A stretch of DNA of 41,591 nucleotides from a virus: IMG/VR virus record IMGVR_UViG_3300050821_001464, positions 1-41,591 of that record, one strand, 5' to 3'. Below the pieces are notes generated by a model that was not told the origin of the DNA, made no database searches, and saw only the letters and a list, made by a program, of their open reading frames with translations. Position 1 is the stretch's first letter. Each line of letters begins with the position of its first letter. Shown here piece by piece: positions 5,957 to 12,800 of this stretch. A program made the position numbers and the translations under genes.

Positions 5957-7701
5957 TGTCCACCAGGAGCTTGCGGGCCGCCGAAGGCTTGTCCCGGAGC
6001 AACCCCGGGCTGATTCTTCTGGACGACTGCCTGAGCCTTGAGCATGGCTGCCTGAGCCGGTAGCGCCTGGATCTGCGCCTGCTGGGCTTGCGTCTTGGCC
6101 CGGTTGCCGCGCTTGACCTTGATCTCGCTGTCAGTCGCCATCCAACTCTCCGGAACGGCCTGGATCTCCGCAATCGCCGGGATAGCCACATCGAAGTTGA
6201 ACGGGTCTAGCAGGCTCGGGTCGCCCGTGATATTGACCAGTTCCTTGACGCTCTCAACCGTCCGGATGAAACCAGCCGCCTCCTGGGCTTTCATAGCCCG
6301 CGAAATCGGCGCCGTATAGACCGCGTGATACGCGCCCTTAGCTTCTTTAAGCAAGGGCGGCATGGGTGGGAGCATTCGCAGTTGGGCAAGGATATCGAGT
6401 TCACGATCAATAAGCGGCCCCAAATACTCCGACTGTTGTCTCCCCACAGTTGGAGCAAGCAAAATCCCTTTCTCATTGGTCCTTTCAATGACTTCAGTCG
6501 CCGTCATCTGTGGCGTCTCGGTGAGGATCTGGAAGAGGGTGACAAGGAAGCTGTCATTGATCAGAAGCTTCTCTTCCGCCATCATCTCCTTCGAGATCTG
6601 GATATTGCCGGTAGGCAGAATATCCACAAGGCGTTTTCCGTCTTGTGACATACCGCCAATGTTCGTGGCTCCTGGTCTCTGGTTGAGATCAAGGATGCCG
6701 TTGTCCGCCGTAAGTAGGACAGGGTCGGCCGCTCGATGCCCCTGCTTGAGAAAGGTAGACTTCTGTGCGTTGAGTGTCTTGAGGGCTGGGAGAACATCCT
6801 GGGCCGGCCCTCTACCATACACCTCGCCCGGAGCCTGGCAGTATCGGGAGATCGGTAGAGGGAAAGTATTGTAACCACCTTCCGACAGAAGGCACTCGCC
6901 CGCGATGCAGATGTTGTAAGATGCATAGGGCTTGCCCTTGTAGTCGAGCCGATCCTGGTCATAGTCCGATCGCGGGCACACGCGATGCAGAAGATCGAAC
7001 GGTGTCTGTAGCTGGCGCTCCAAAGCCGGCCGCAAGATCTCCGGGAAACTATCTGGCCACTTCTCATGGATCTGACTCGCCGTCAGCCGGTACCAGCGGA
7101 TAAACCCGTTGATTTGACCTTGATGATTGTCTCGAAGGTAGACTTCTCCGACTGGCAGGCAGCGATAGCGAAGTCCGTGTTGTCCAGTAAGTGAGAAAAG
7201 AGTGTCAACGAATAGAGGGCCATTACCAAAGGCCCCGAGCAATTGATAACTCTGGTAGTTCTGTCCGGCAAAGTTTGCCGTAGCGGCATAGCGGGCGCGG
7301 AATAGAGCGTTCTTGGCATCGTCAAACCAGAGACGGGTATCTTTGTCTTTCTTGAGGTAGTCATGCTCGGCCTCCAAGCCATGCCAGAACATATTACGAG
7401 GAGTCAGTAAGCTGTCACAAATGGCCGCGAACTTGGCGTTGGCCATCATCCCGGTAGCGTCGATCTGACGGAAAGTCTTCTTCTGGCCAGGCCAATCCCG
7501 ATTGCCATAGAAGAATGTGTTGCGATAGTTCGGCGCGATAAGCTCGGCAGTCTCTTCCCATTGACCCGCATGAACGTTGCGGTAGGTCTGCATTTCCCGA
7601 AACTCCATCATAGTTTCGGCAAATATATCCATCTCGTAACTACTTTGGCGCCTTGGTTGATATCGCCCCCCGTCCAAGGATCCAGTTGAAACATCAGCCA
7701 T
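5953..7701 (-). CDS. portal protein (head-tail connector)
   Basis: The protein is 582 residues from MADVSTGSLDGGRYQPRRQS, with GGGGAGG before the ATG. It matches the podovirus head-to-tail connector family: WEETAELIAPNYRN near the start, an early DATGMMANAKFAA segment, the FGNGPLFVDTLF and CLPVGEVYLRDN motifs of the wing, a YGRGPAQDVLPALKTLNAQK stem-region motif, and LVTLFQILTETPQMTATEV before the C-terminal crown. The C-terminus is Gln/Ala/Gly-rich. Twelve copies form the ring at one capsid vertex through which terminase packages DNA and to which the tail attaches. The length is usual for this family. Confidence 0.9.
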   Translation of the reverse strand: MADVSTGSLDGGRYQPRRQSSYEMDIFAETMMEFREMQTYRNVHAGQWEETAELIAPNYRNTFFYGNRDWPGQKKTFRQIDATGMMANAKFAAICDSLLTPRNMFWHGLEAEHDYLKKDKDTRLWFDDAKNALFRARYAATANFAGQNYQSYQLLGAFGNGPLFVDTLFSLTGQHGLRYRCLPVGEVYLRDNHQGQINGFIRWYRLTASQIHEKWPDSFPEILRPALERQLQTPFDLLHRVCPRSDYDQDRLDYKGKPYASYNICIAGECLLSEGGYNTFPLPISRYCQAPGEVYGRGPAQDVLPALKTLNAQKSTFLKQGHRAADPVLLTADNGILDLNQRPGATNIGGMSQDGKRLVDILPTGNIQISKEMMAEEKLLINDSFLVTLFQILTETPQMTATEVIERTNEKGILLAPTVGRQQSEYLGPLIDRELDILAQLRMLPPMPPLLKEAKGAYHAVYTAPISRAMKAQEAAGFIRTVESVKELVNITGDPSLLDPFNFDVAIPAIAEIQAVPESWMATDSEIKVKRGNRAKTQAQQAQIQALPAQAAMLKAQAVVQKNQPGVAPGQAFGGPQAPGGQ

Positions 7702-8086
7702 TATTGCCTCCCCTCTCCAAATAGGAGATAGCAGAAGCAAGCCGAACCTTGCTGTCCTTGAATTGTCCTAAGCCAGTATTGCAGGATAGACACAAAAGTC
7801 CTCGCACTCTACCAGTATTGTGATCATGATCAACCTGCCAACTCCAACCTGATCTTCCAGGATCGGTAGTATGACAAATCGCACAGCAGAAACATTGTGT
7901 CTCCAGAATAGCTTTTACAGCTTCAGGCGTCAAGCCATACTTGTTTTTCAACAAGCTCTTTCGTCTTACCGCTGCTGATGGGCCAGGTAGCGGATGAGTC
8001 TTCCTCCTAATCCGAATACGCTCACGGTTAGCACGGTAATATGCTAGAGACCGTGCCCGTTCTTTAGGGGAAGTCTTAAACTCCAA
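7694..8086 (-). CDS. HNH endonuclease, recombination endonuclease VII family
   Basis: The protein is 130 residues, apparently from a TTG (8086-8084), since no ATG lies before the conserved part. The N-terminal third is basic (RANRERIRIRRKTHP). The C-terminal domain has the endonuclease VII zinc site and active site: CFCCAIC, WQVDHDHNTGRVRGLLCLSC and NTGLGQFKDS, with the His of the DHDH motif catalytic. Such enzymes cut branched or specific DNA; free-standing phage copies are often homing endonucleases. The gene overlaps both neighbours (11 bases and 8 bases) and sits between lysis and portal genes, so it may help resolve DNA before packaging or may be a selfish insertion. Confidence 0.85.
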   Translation of the reverse strand: MEFKTSPKERARSLAYYRANRERIRIRRKTHPLPGPSAAVRRKSLLKNKYGLTPEAVKAILETQCFCCAICHTTDPGRSGWSWQVDHDHNTGRVRGLLCLSCNTGLGQFKDSKVRLASAISYLERGGNNG

Positions 8087-8276
8087 GTCCCATCCCCATA
8101 GGCCCCATCAAGTCCTGGGCGACATTTCCAAACTGCTCAGATAGCGGCTTCTGTTTCTTCTGCTTGGCCTTCTGATCGGCTACCTGATCATCAACCTGGA
8201 CCTTTAGCGCATCTCCTAGGCCAAGGTCAAGCGCTGCTGATCCTACTCCAGCGTTTTTCTGGTTCATCAGGGGCAT
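8076..8276 (-). CDS. small polar protein, 66 aa
   Basis: The product begins MPLMNQKNAGVGSAALDLGL, has a Lys/Gln-rich middle (KAKQKKQKPLSEQFG) and a Gly/Met-rich end (MGPMGMGLGV). It has no membrane segment. An ATG three codons later is an alternative start. It lies between the holin and the HNH gene in the same operon. I do not recognise it; its charge pattern suggests a disordered virion-associated or assembly protein. Confidence 0.5.
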   Translation of the reverse strand: MPLMNQKNAGVGSAALDLGLGDALKVQVDDQVADQKAKQKKQKPLSEQFGNVAQDLMGPMGMGLGV

Positions 8277-8281
8277 GGCCG

Positions 8282-8656
8282 TTACTTCTTCCTGATCGTG
8301 GGCGGTAGGTTATTGAGCTTCTCGACGGTGCGCATAGTGCCGAGCCCGAGCATACCGGCCAGTATCGAAACAATGTTGCTCGTATCCACGGCCGGCAAAT
8401 GGAAGACCGGGCCGACGATGGAATAAACAAACCCAAAGCCACAGACCCAGCCGATGAACGGCCGCCATCCTGAGACGAACAGAGACGTGTTGGCCGCCTC
8501 CGCAGTGTCGATCGCAGCCTGCTGGGCCGAGATTGCCGCCTGGGCGTCCTGGATCTTGCTGGCCGCAGCCGCCCTCTGCTCCGCAGTCGGGAACAGTTGG
8601 ATCAAGTCCTTCATCACGTCCGCGATCGGACCTAGCCCCAGATCGAAAAAACCCAT
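8282..8656 (-). CDS. holin, 3TM (GTA-type) family
   Basis: The protein is 124 residues with GGAG nine bases before the ATG. An N-terminal amphipathic helix is rich in Ala/Gln (AAAASKIQDAQAAISAQQAA). It is followed by the hallmark SGWRPFIGWVCGFGFVYSIV, then a second and a third hydrophobic segment (NIVSILAGMLGLGTMRTVEK). This matches the family of three-membrane-segment holins first noted in gene transfer agents. Holins make the inner-membrane lesion that releases or activates endolysin. The gene overlaps the end of the endolysin gene by 25 bases, so the lysis genes are co-translated. Confidence 0.8.
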   Translation of the reverse strand: MGFFDLGLGPIADVMKDLIQLFPTAEQRAAAASKIQDAQAAISAQQAAIDTAEAANTSLFVSGWRPFIGWVCGFGFVYSIVGPVFHLPAVDTSNIVSILAGMLGLGTMRTVEKLNNLPPTIRKK

Positions 8657-9408
8657 TTGATGAAACTCCAGAGCGAGCCGATTTGCGGCGGAGCGGGATT
8701 GACTTGTACCGGTGCAGCAGGAGGAACTTGCGGCAGTTTCCCTTGATCCGGATGCGGCACATTAGTAGGCGGCTGCTTGCCGAACACGATCGACTTGTCG
8801 ATCTTCATCATCGAAGCCAAGATAGCCGCGCAGCCTTCCTGAACGTCTACCGCAGAAGCACGATACACATGATCGGCAACAAACTTGCCAGACACATACT
8901 CGCTAGTACCAGACCATACGTAAGCGGATGGCACTCCTCGGGAGGCGTAGCCGAGGCCATTGTACTCCTCCCATAGCGTGAGGACTCCCCCGATCGACCA
9001 GTCAGTCCACTTGGCCGCGTGAGGAGCGCAGTCAATCAGTGCGTCGAGCGCAGCCCGGAGCCAAGCGTTGTTATCAATTGTATCTCCCATATGACTGAGG
9101 AAAGGGCCTCGGCCTATAGGATCGTGGCGAGAGACCGAGTTCAAAGGATCGCCTTGACCTAATTGGCAATCCCACCGTGGCGGCCCGCCATACTCCCTAA
9201 CTGCCACGATAGCGATGAACCACCAGGGCACCGGCTGTAGTCCAGCCGGAAAAACCAACCGCTTGGTCACAGCCTGAAAGCGCTGCTTATTCTCCAGAAG
9301 ACAGAGCGTCATCGCGATCTTGTCAAAGGTCGCGATGCGATCCGCTTTGAGATGCATGTTGGCCCATCGCTCGGCATTCCGAGCGACTAGGGCATGAACG
9401 TCAACCAT
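8632..9408 (-). CDS. endolysin (lysozyme-family muramidase)
   Basis: The protein is 258 residues. The catalytic region is residues 55-175: VPWWFIAIVAVREYGGPPRW, LGQGDPLNSVSRHDPIGRGPF, ALDALIDCA, WSIGGVLTLWEEYNGLGYAS, VPSAYVWSGTSEYVSGKFVA. This matches the lysozyme-like family (COG5526 type), where the Glu in the early helix is the likely catalyst and NGDPL/YNGxGY motifs shape the glycan cleft. A Pro-rich linker (about residues 218-245) leads to a C-terminal hydrophobic end, LWSFIKWVFSIWG, which could be membrane-associated. There is no N-terminal signal peptide, so export by the holin is expected. It is coupled to the preceding gene by TGATG. Confidence 0.75.
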   Translation of the reverse strand: MVDVHALVARNAERWANMHLKADRIATFDKIAMTLCLLENKQRFQAVTKRLVFPAGLQPVPWWFIAIVAVREYGGPPRWDCQLGQGDPLNSVSRHDPIGRGPFLSHMGDTIDNNAWLRAALDALIDCAPHAAKWTDWSIGGVLTLWEEYNGLGYASRGVPSAYVWSGTSEYVSGKFVADHVYRASAVDVQEGCAAILASMMKIDKSIVFGKQPPTNVPHPDQGKLPQVPPAAPVQVNPAPPQIGSLWSFIKWVFSIWG

Positions 9409-9641
9409 CAGGCCGGATCTCCCGCAGTCGAACTATCCCAACAGACTCCGACAGCGATAACCTTATCGGCGCCGAAATGCTCTCTCATGTTCCCAATCAC
9501 CGCATCCTCGATATGAGGACGAGCTTTTTCACACTCAGCCTTCGTGGCAAACTTCGGCTTCATATCGTTCATCTCAGAATAGCCCGCGTCGATACCTTGA
9601 GACGAGACGAGAAGACCTGAAAGAATGACAACGATCCACAT
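9408..9641 (-). CDS. small exported protein in lysis cassette, 77 aa
   Basis: The product starts MWIVVILSGLLVSSQG, a short hydrophobic signal-type segment. A polar domain follows with two cysteines (KAECEKARPHIEDAVIGNMR ... GVCWDSS), so a periplasmic disulfide is possible. It has a perfect AGGAGG that lies in a palindrome (9648-9661). It is immediately before endolysin and holin. A spanin or inhibitor role would fit the position, but it lacks a lipobox and coiled coil, so I make no firm call. Confidence 0.6.
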   Translation of the reverse strand: MWIVVILSGLLVSSQGIDAGYSEMNDMKPKFATKAECEKARPHIEDAVIGNMREHFGADKVIAVGVCWDSSTAGDPA

Positions 9642-9647
9642 GATAGC

Positions 9648-9661
9648 CTCCTAGCTAGGAG
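9648..9661 (-). promoter_or_regulatory. 14-bp perfect palindrome covering a ribosome binding site
   Basis: CTCCTAGCTAGGAG is self-complementary. On the leftward transcript its 3' half plus the next G gives AGGAGG, six bases before the ATG at 9641. Folding would pair the ribosome binding site, which could delay the start of the lysis cassette. It lies in the 40-base gap after the terminase gene. Confidence 0.5.
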
Positions 9662-9681
9662 TAAGCTTTCCCTATAGCAGA

Positions 9682-11160
9682 CTATTCGCCGGGTGTCCAG
9701 GGATCCCAGTTCACATTGCGCTCGTCATAGTAGGTTGTCCGCTTACGCTGCTTGAAGTTACCCAAAGGTACCGCACGGGCAAAGCGCTTGGCCATCACAG
9801 CCACCCGAGTAGCCGAGAGTAGATCATCCCGCTGCTTAACGATCTGGCCGTCCTTGCGATGGTACATGCGGAATTCTTCGAACCAGTCGGCCAGGTGGGC
9901 AGCAACCTTAAACCGGCCCGTAGTCATCCGCTGATCGATTTCGAGAACTCCCGCTTCCGTCGAAATGCTCCCATCCTCGAAGGTCGCGTGCGTCGGACAC
10001 ATCAATAGGTCGCACGGCTTTTCCCTGTAGAGACTCGCGAGGGGCTTTCCCGAGGCTTCTCTGGCAGTTCCGTCCTGCGGCCAAGCAACAGGGACGGATG
10101 CCCCCATATTCCTGATTGCCGCGGCATGATGTATTGGCTGTACGTCCGCTTGTCGATAACATGCATGGACATGTATCACATCGTTGTCCTTGTCCCATAG
10201 GATCAGCACAGCCGCAAACGGATGGCCGATCCCGAAGTCGATCCCCCACAGCTTCGTCCAGTGCTCGGGGATGTAGTCGATCGGCTGCTCCTTGATCATA
10301 TCTTGGTCGTACGGCCATACTCTTCCCTGTCCTAGTAGCGGCATACCCATGAGGCGGGCGTCCTTCTGCCACGAAGGACACTTGTCACGGATAGCCCGTT
10401 TCTCTTCCTCAGTCCAGTGCTCGGCCTCGTCCAGGATCATCGTGATGAAAGCACGATCCTGGGAAGCCTCTTTCATGAACCGCTGTACGATCGGCGTATC
10501 GCCGATCAGCGGCGTAGCGGTCATGAACAGGATGCCGCCGCCGGCCATGCGGGTCAGGAACTCAATGTAAAGCTCGAAGCCTTTCTGAGGATCCATATCG
10601 GGCTCTTCGTCCGACCAGCCCCAGTCAAGTTTCTCCCCTTGGAACTTCGACCGGCCCTGCTCGTACGATTTGAAAGTAGCTGTTGAAACACCATCCCGGA
10701 CACCATTCGTCGAATGGTAGACCTGGATCGTGTCGAAGATTCCGGTCACGCCATGCCCGGCACTCGGCTTCTGTACAAATAATTCCTTCGGGATCATCCC
10801 CGTACCGAAATCCGCATCGACGTATGGTGGGCCGCAGAGCTTCGCCTGTTGAATGTCCCTGACCGCCTGGCTGCTTTCCCCCACTACCCAGCCGCGGGTT
10901 GGATGATCGAACTTCTTTCCTGGCCACCATTCTGGATAAGATCCTGTCATATGGGCTGCGACTTCGAACGCGCCGGTCTCAGTCTTGCCGACACGGTTGG
11001 CCGCCATGAAGTATCGTTCGAGCTTGGTCTTACCTAGTTCGAGAAACTGGAGTTGTTTTGGATACGGCTGCCAAAACTCCATCTTGTGCGTGCGTTTGTA
11101 TTCGGCCAAGCGCTTCCGAACCTCGATCTCCTTCCGGAGTGCTTCGCGATCGATACTCAC
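9682..11160 (-). CDS. terL: terminase large subunit
   Basis: The protein is 492 residues from a GTG at 11160-11158, two bases after the previous gene. The ATPase domain has a Walker A-like loop AANRVGKT (residues 53-60) and a Walker B WGWSDEEP (about 180-187), then the coupling motif FMTATP. The C-terminal RNase H-like nuclease shows LWGIDFGIGHPFAAVL (first Asp) and a late QRDDLLSATRVAV (last Asp). It pumps DNA into the procapsid through the portal and cuts it at the end of each round. The length and motif order are normal for T7-/BPP-1-like podoviruses. Confidence 0.95.
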   Translation of the reverse strand: MSIDREALRKEIEVRKRLAEYKRTHKMEFWQPYPKQLQFLELGKTKLERYFMAANRVGKTETGAFEVAAHMTGSYPEWWPGKKFDHPTRGWVVGESSQAVRDIQQAKLCGPPYVDADFGTGMIPKELFVQKPSAGHGVTGIFDTIQVYHSTNGVRDGVSTATFKSYEQGRSKFQGEKLDWGWSDEEPDMDPQKGFELYIEFLTRMAGGGILFMTATPLIGDTPIVQRFMKEASQDRAFITMILDEAEHWTEEEKRAIRDKCPSWQKDARLMGMPLLGQGRVWPYDQDMIKEQPIDYIPEHWTKLWGIDFGIGHPFAAVLILWDKDNDVIHVHACYRQADVQPIHHAAAIRNMGASVPVAWPQDGTAREASGKPLASLYREKPCDLLMCPTHATFEDGSISTEAGVLEIDQRMTTGRFKVAAHLADWFEEFRMYHRKDGQIVKQRDDLLSATRVAVMAKRFARAVPLGNFKQRKRTTYYDERNVNWDPWTPGE

Positions 11161-11162
11161 GA

Positions 11163-11345
11163 CTATTTCTTCTTTTGTTCTCGAATCTGGTAAATGGTCG
11201 GAGTAAGTTTCCGGCGCAACTCGGTGGCAGCAACCAAGTCGGTAGAACTCTTGATGGCTTCCATCGTCACAACAGATAGCCAGTTCTCCAGAATGTTGGC
11301 AGCTTCCTCAAGTCCGACATTCCGGCCGTGGTCATAGGGGGTCAT
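11163..11345 (-). CDS. small protein between terminase subunits, 60 aa
   Basis: I choose the ATG at 11345 because GGAG lies seven bases upstream; the gene then overlaps the end of TerS by 14 bases. The product begins MTPYDHGRNVGLEEAANILE and ends in a Lys-rich tail (YQIREQKKK). The G-x-E-x-AANIL pattern occurs in many short phage proteins of unknown function. Its position between both terminase genes suggests a packaging accessory, without direct evidence. Confidence 0.65.
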   Translation of the reverse strand: MTPYDHGRNVGLEEAANILENWLSVVTMEAIKSSTDLVAATELRRKLTPTIYQIREQKKK

Positions 11346-11949
11346 CGAAGTTCTCCAATATGTCGGCATCAGGGTCAGCCTGATGTTCAATCAAAGGGAG
11401 GGTTTCAACATCTGCTGAAACCGGCTCGTCCGGTGAATTTTTGCTTTTGCGGGCGGCCCGAGCGTCCACCATGCGCTGCCACTCGGGCGAGAGAGGCTGG
11501 CCGGACTGTTTGGCCAAGATGGCAAGCTGGTCGAGATCCTCTTCAAGGGTCGAGTTGATGTTGACGGTTTCCACGCGGTGCTCCGTGATCTCGTGTAGCC
11601 CAGTTCGATTCATGATTGCAAGTAGAGCTTTTAGCTTGACGGTTTCGTTCGTGGTCGAGTTTGCCATGATCAGTAATTGCGAGACCGCCATGATCTTGCC
11701 AGCGGCAAGCCGGCCGATCGCCTGCTCGTGAAGGGCCTCCTGGACCTTCCGATTGTGGAACATCCCATGGGCGCTGACGGCCAAGCTGTTTTCATTGATG
11801 GCCTGCGAGCCAGCCATGCGGGCAGCCCGGCTGTGCTGTAGATCGCCGAGTTCGAGTAGGGCCATTACGAAGCGACGCTGCATTGGGGTGCAGAGGGCCA
11901 TCTTGGGGCCCGCTTCGGGGCCTGGGTCTGCTATGAGGGCGCGTTCCAT
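11332..11949 (-). CDS. terS: terminase small subunit
   Basis: The protein is 205 residues. The N-terminal half has a helix-turn-helix-like region (TPMQRRFVMALLELGDLQHSRAARMAG, then a second segment around SAHGMFHNRKVQEAL) as in DNA-binding small terminases. The middle is an oligomerisation helix pair (KIMAVSQLLIMANS, VKLKALLAIMNRTGL), and the C-terminus is acidic and disordered (ADPDADILENFDDPL), typical of the part that contacts TerL. It recognises the packaging start site. It is the first well-supported gene of the leftward late operon. The ATG at 11949 has GGGG almost adjacent, so a downstream Met (17 or 23) is an alternative start. Confidence 0.8.
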   Translation of the reverse strand: MERALIADPGPEAGPKMALCTPMQRRFVMALLELGDLQHSRAARMAGSQAINENSLAVSAHGMFHNRKVQEALHEQAIGRLAAGKIMAVSQLLIMANSTTNETVKLKALLAIMNRTGLHEITEHRVETVNINSTLEEDLDQLAILAKQSGQPLSPEWQRMVDARAARKSKNSPDEPVSADVETLPLIEHQADPDADILENFDDPL

Positions 11950-11958
11950 TCCCCTAGG

Positions 11959-12261
11959 CTACACTAAGTTATTATATAAGTCAATAAGATATTGCCTCGC
12001 CTCACAGAATTTGGGCGCCAACCGCTCAAGCTCGGCAATGGCTGGGTAGGCCGGCACCCACCCCCGGTCTTTTCTTGCGCGAAATATAGAGTTGGCCAGC
12101 GCAATTTTATTGCGAGTTGGCGAAAGATTGTTGCGCAGTGTTGCAAAAATGTCACATACTGTGGCAAAAATGTCACAGATTACGGGTCGTGGGCCAGGGG
12201 GCGGCCGAATTGGAGGGGATAGGAGGGCAATCCGTACCCAATCCGTACGGTGGCCAAGCAA
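11959..12261 (-). CDS. possible small gene upstream of terS (start uncertain)
   Basis: A leftward frame open from a TTG at 12261 ends at a TAG ten bases before terS. The last 60 residues look like a real protein: LSPTRNKIALANSIFRARKD then RGWVPAYPAIAELERLAPKF and CEARQYLIDLYNNLV. The first 40 residues are much less protein-like, and no ATG lies in frame, so the true start may be a rare codon further in. The tandem 21-bp repeats (12139-12177) fall in this frame as two CDIFAT units. If real, the late operon starts upstream of terS and the apparent promoter-like TATAAT (11976-11971) is only coding sequence. Confidence 0.4.
   Translation of the reverse strand: MLGHRTDWVRIALLSPPIRPPPGPRPVICDIFATVCDIFATLRNNLSPTRNKIALANSIFRARKDRGWVPAYPAIAELERLAPKFCEARQYLIDLYNNLV
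12100..12114. repeat. CGCAAT-ATTGCG dyad in control region
   Basis: CGCAAT and ATTGCG flank TTT exactly (12100-12105 and 12109-12114). It lies in the divergent region just left of the 21-bp tandem repeats and may be another protein-binding dyad. On the leftward strand it reads as ordinary codons of the possible small gene, so it may also be chance. Confidence 0.3.
12139..12177. promoter_or_regulatory. tandem 21-bp dyad repeats (candidate operators)
   Basis: TGTTGCAAAAATGTCACA (12139-12156) and TGTGGCAAAAATGTCACA (12160-12177) differ at one base and are exactly 21 bp apart, two helical turns. Each copy is itself an imperfect dyad: TGTGGC and GTCACA pair over an AAAAAT centre. Same-face spacing in a divergent intergenic region is typical of cooperative operator sites. 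They could bind a phage or host regulator that controls the early/late switch. The CRP consensus does not fit because the half-site spacing is two bases too long. Confidence 0.55.
12228..12249. repeat. 11-bp tandem direct repeat CAATCCGTAC[CG]
   Basis: CAATCCGTACC and CAATCCGTACG are adjacent, one helical turn apart; the second copy continues into the palindrome CCGTACGG. It is part of the same control region and could be a binding site array or an origin element. No gene is known to use it. Confidence 0.4.
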
Positions 12262-12320
12262 TATTCTTTCGCCTGGGCAGCACTATCTTGCGGCTATCCG
12301 AGGGGCTCGCTCGATTGATG

Positions 12321-12336
12321 ATCACGAAAACGTGAT
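12321..12336. repeat. ATCACG-AAAA-CGTGAT hairpin dyad
   Basis: A perfect 6-bp inverted repeat with an AAAA loop, followed shortly by TGTGATCGG. The same GTGAT/ATCAC word recurs at 12702-12742 on the other side of the first early gene, so a shared binding protein is possible. Confidence 0.35.
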
Positions 12337-12366
12337 AAGATGTGATCGGTCGCTGGCCAAAAGGTA

Positions 12367-12394
12367 TTGACTTTTCAATCTTCACTGTGTTAAT
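12367..12394 (+). promoter_or_regulatory. weak candidate early promoter
   Basis: TTGACT (12367-12372) matches five of six bases of a sigma70 -35 box. With a 16-base spacer it faces GTTAAT (12389-12394), which matches only the last four bases of a -10 box. It would place a start just inside the long stem-loop ahead of the first rightward gene. This is the best candidate I see in the gap, but the -10 match is poor. Confidence 0.25.
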
Positions 12395-12479
12395 GATCTT
12401 CGCGCAGCTTCGCTATCGCCGAGGCCCCTGCCTGTCGGCGGCACGTCGAGCGGTGTGCGAGAGATCATTACACAGTGAA
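12381..12479 (+). promoter_or_regulatory. long stem-loop leader before first early gene
   Basis: TTCACTGTGTTAATGATCT (12381-12399) pairs with AGATCATTACACAGTGAA (12462-12479) over 18 base pairs with one bulged T. Inside the 62-base loop, CGCCGA and TCGGCG form a second 6-bp stem over a 12-base loop. The structure ends 14 bases before the first rightward ATG (12494) and leaves GAGAGGAC free for ribosomes. It may be a transcript-stabilising or attenuating leader, a small structured RNA, or an origin hairpin. I see no U-run, so it is not a standard terminator. Confidence 0.55.
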
Positions 12480-12493
12480 AAACCAGAGAGGAC

Positions 12494-12697
12494 ATGAAAA
12501 TGACTACGCAGCAATTGAACGCCTTCCTTGCCGATCCACGCACATCGTACTGGTTGCAAGAGGCAATCAAAGGCGCCTTGAAGCGTGACCCCTTGGACGC
12601 GTCACGTGACGCTGATATCCTGGCCACCTTGCTTCGCCAGCGTGCCGATGAAGCGTTACAGACATTTGAGCGTAAGTCTGTTTGGCCGGATTGGTGA
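12494..12697 (+). CDS. early small protein, 67 aa
   Basis: This is the first rightward gene, starting MKMTTQQLNAFLADPRTSYW with GAGAGGAC directly before it. A second ATG two codons in has better ribosome spacing. The sequence is helical and charged (LQEAIKGALKRDPLDASRDAD, LATLLRQRADEALQTFER) with no membrane segment. It ends KSVWPDW. No family is recognised. As the first transcribed early gene after a structured leader it may act on the host, which is only an inference from position. Confidence 0.7.
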   Translation: MKMTTQQLNAFLADPRTSYWLQEAIKGALKRDPLDASRDADILATLLRQRADEALQTFERKSVWPDW

Positions 12698-12701
12698 TTG
12701 A

Positions 12702-12742
12702 TCACAAACTTGTGAGCGCTGGTCACGTTGCTGTGATCAGCG
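12702..12742 (+). promoter_or_regulatory. two adjacent hairpins after the first early gene
   Basis: TCACAA-AC-TTGTGA (12702-12715) is a perfect dyad. CGCTGGTCAC (12717-12726) then pairs with GTGATCAGCG (12733-12742) over ten positions with one G-T pair and a six-base loop, followed by TTTAA. The second stem could act as a weak terminator or attenuator between the first two early genes; its T-run is too short for a confident terminator call. Confidence 0.4.
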
Positions 12743-12800
12743 TTTAACACTCCGTTAAGATTTGCTTGCTACAGTCACAACGTTCCAACCAGAAGGATAC

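Noticed and set aside
11971-11976. Late promoter -10 box TATAAT for terS (minus strand)
   Set aside because: No -35 box lies at a proper distance (TTGACT is only two bases away), and the bases read as Tyr-Asn-Asn codons of the likely upstream frame.
12139-12177. CRP/FNR-type sites
   Set aside because: TGTG and CACA are ten bases apart here, not the eight expected for TGTGA-N6-TCACA, so a host CRP site is not supported.
12381-12479. tRNA or intrinsic terminator
   Set aside because: The fold is one long bulged stem with an inner hairpin, not a cloverleaf, and no T-run follows on either strand.
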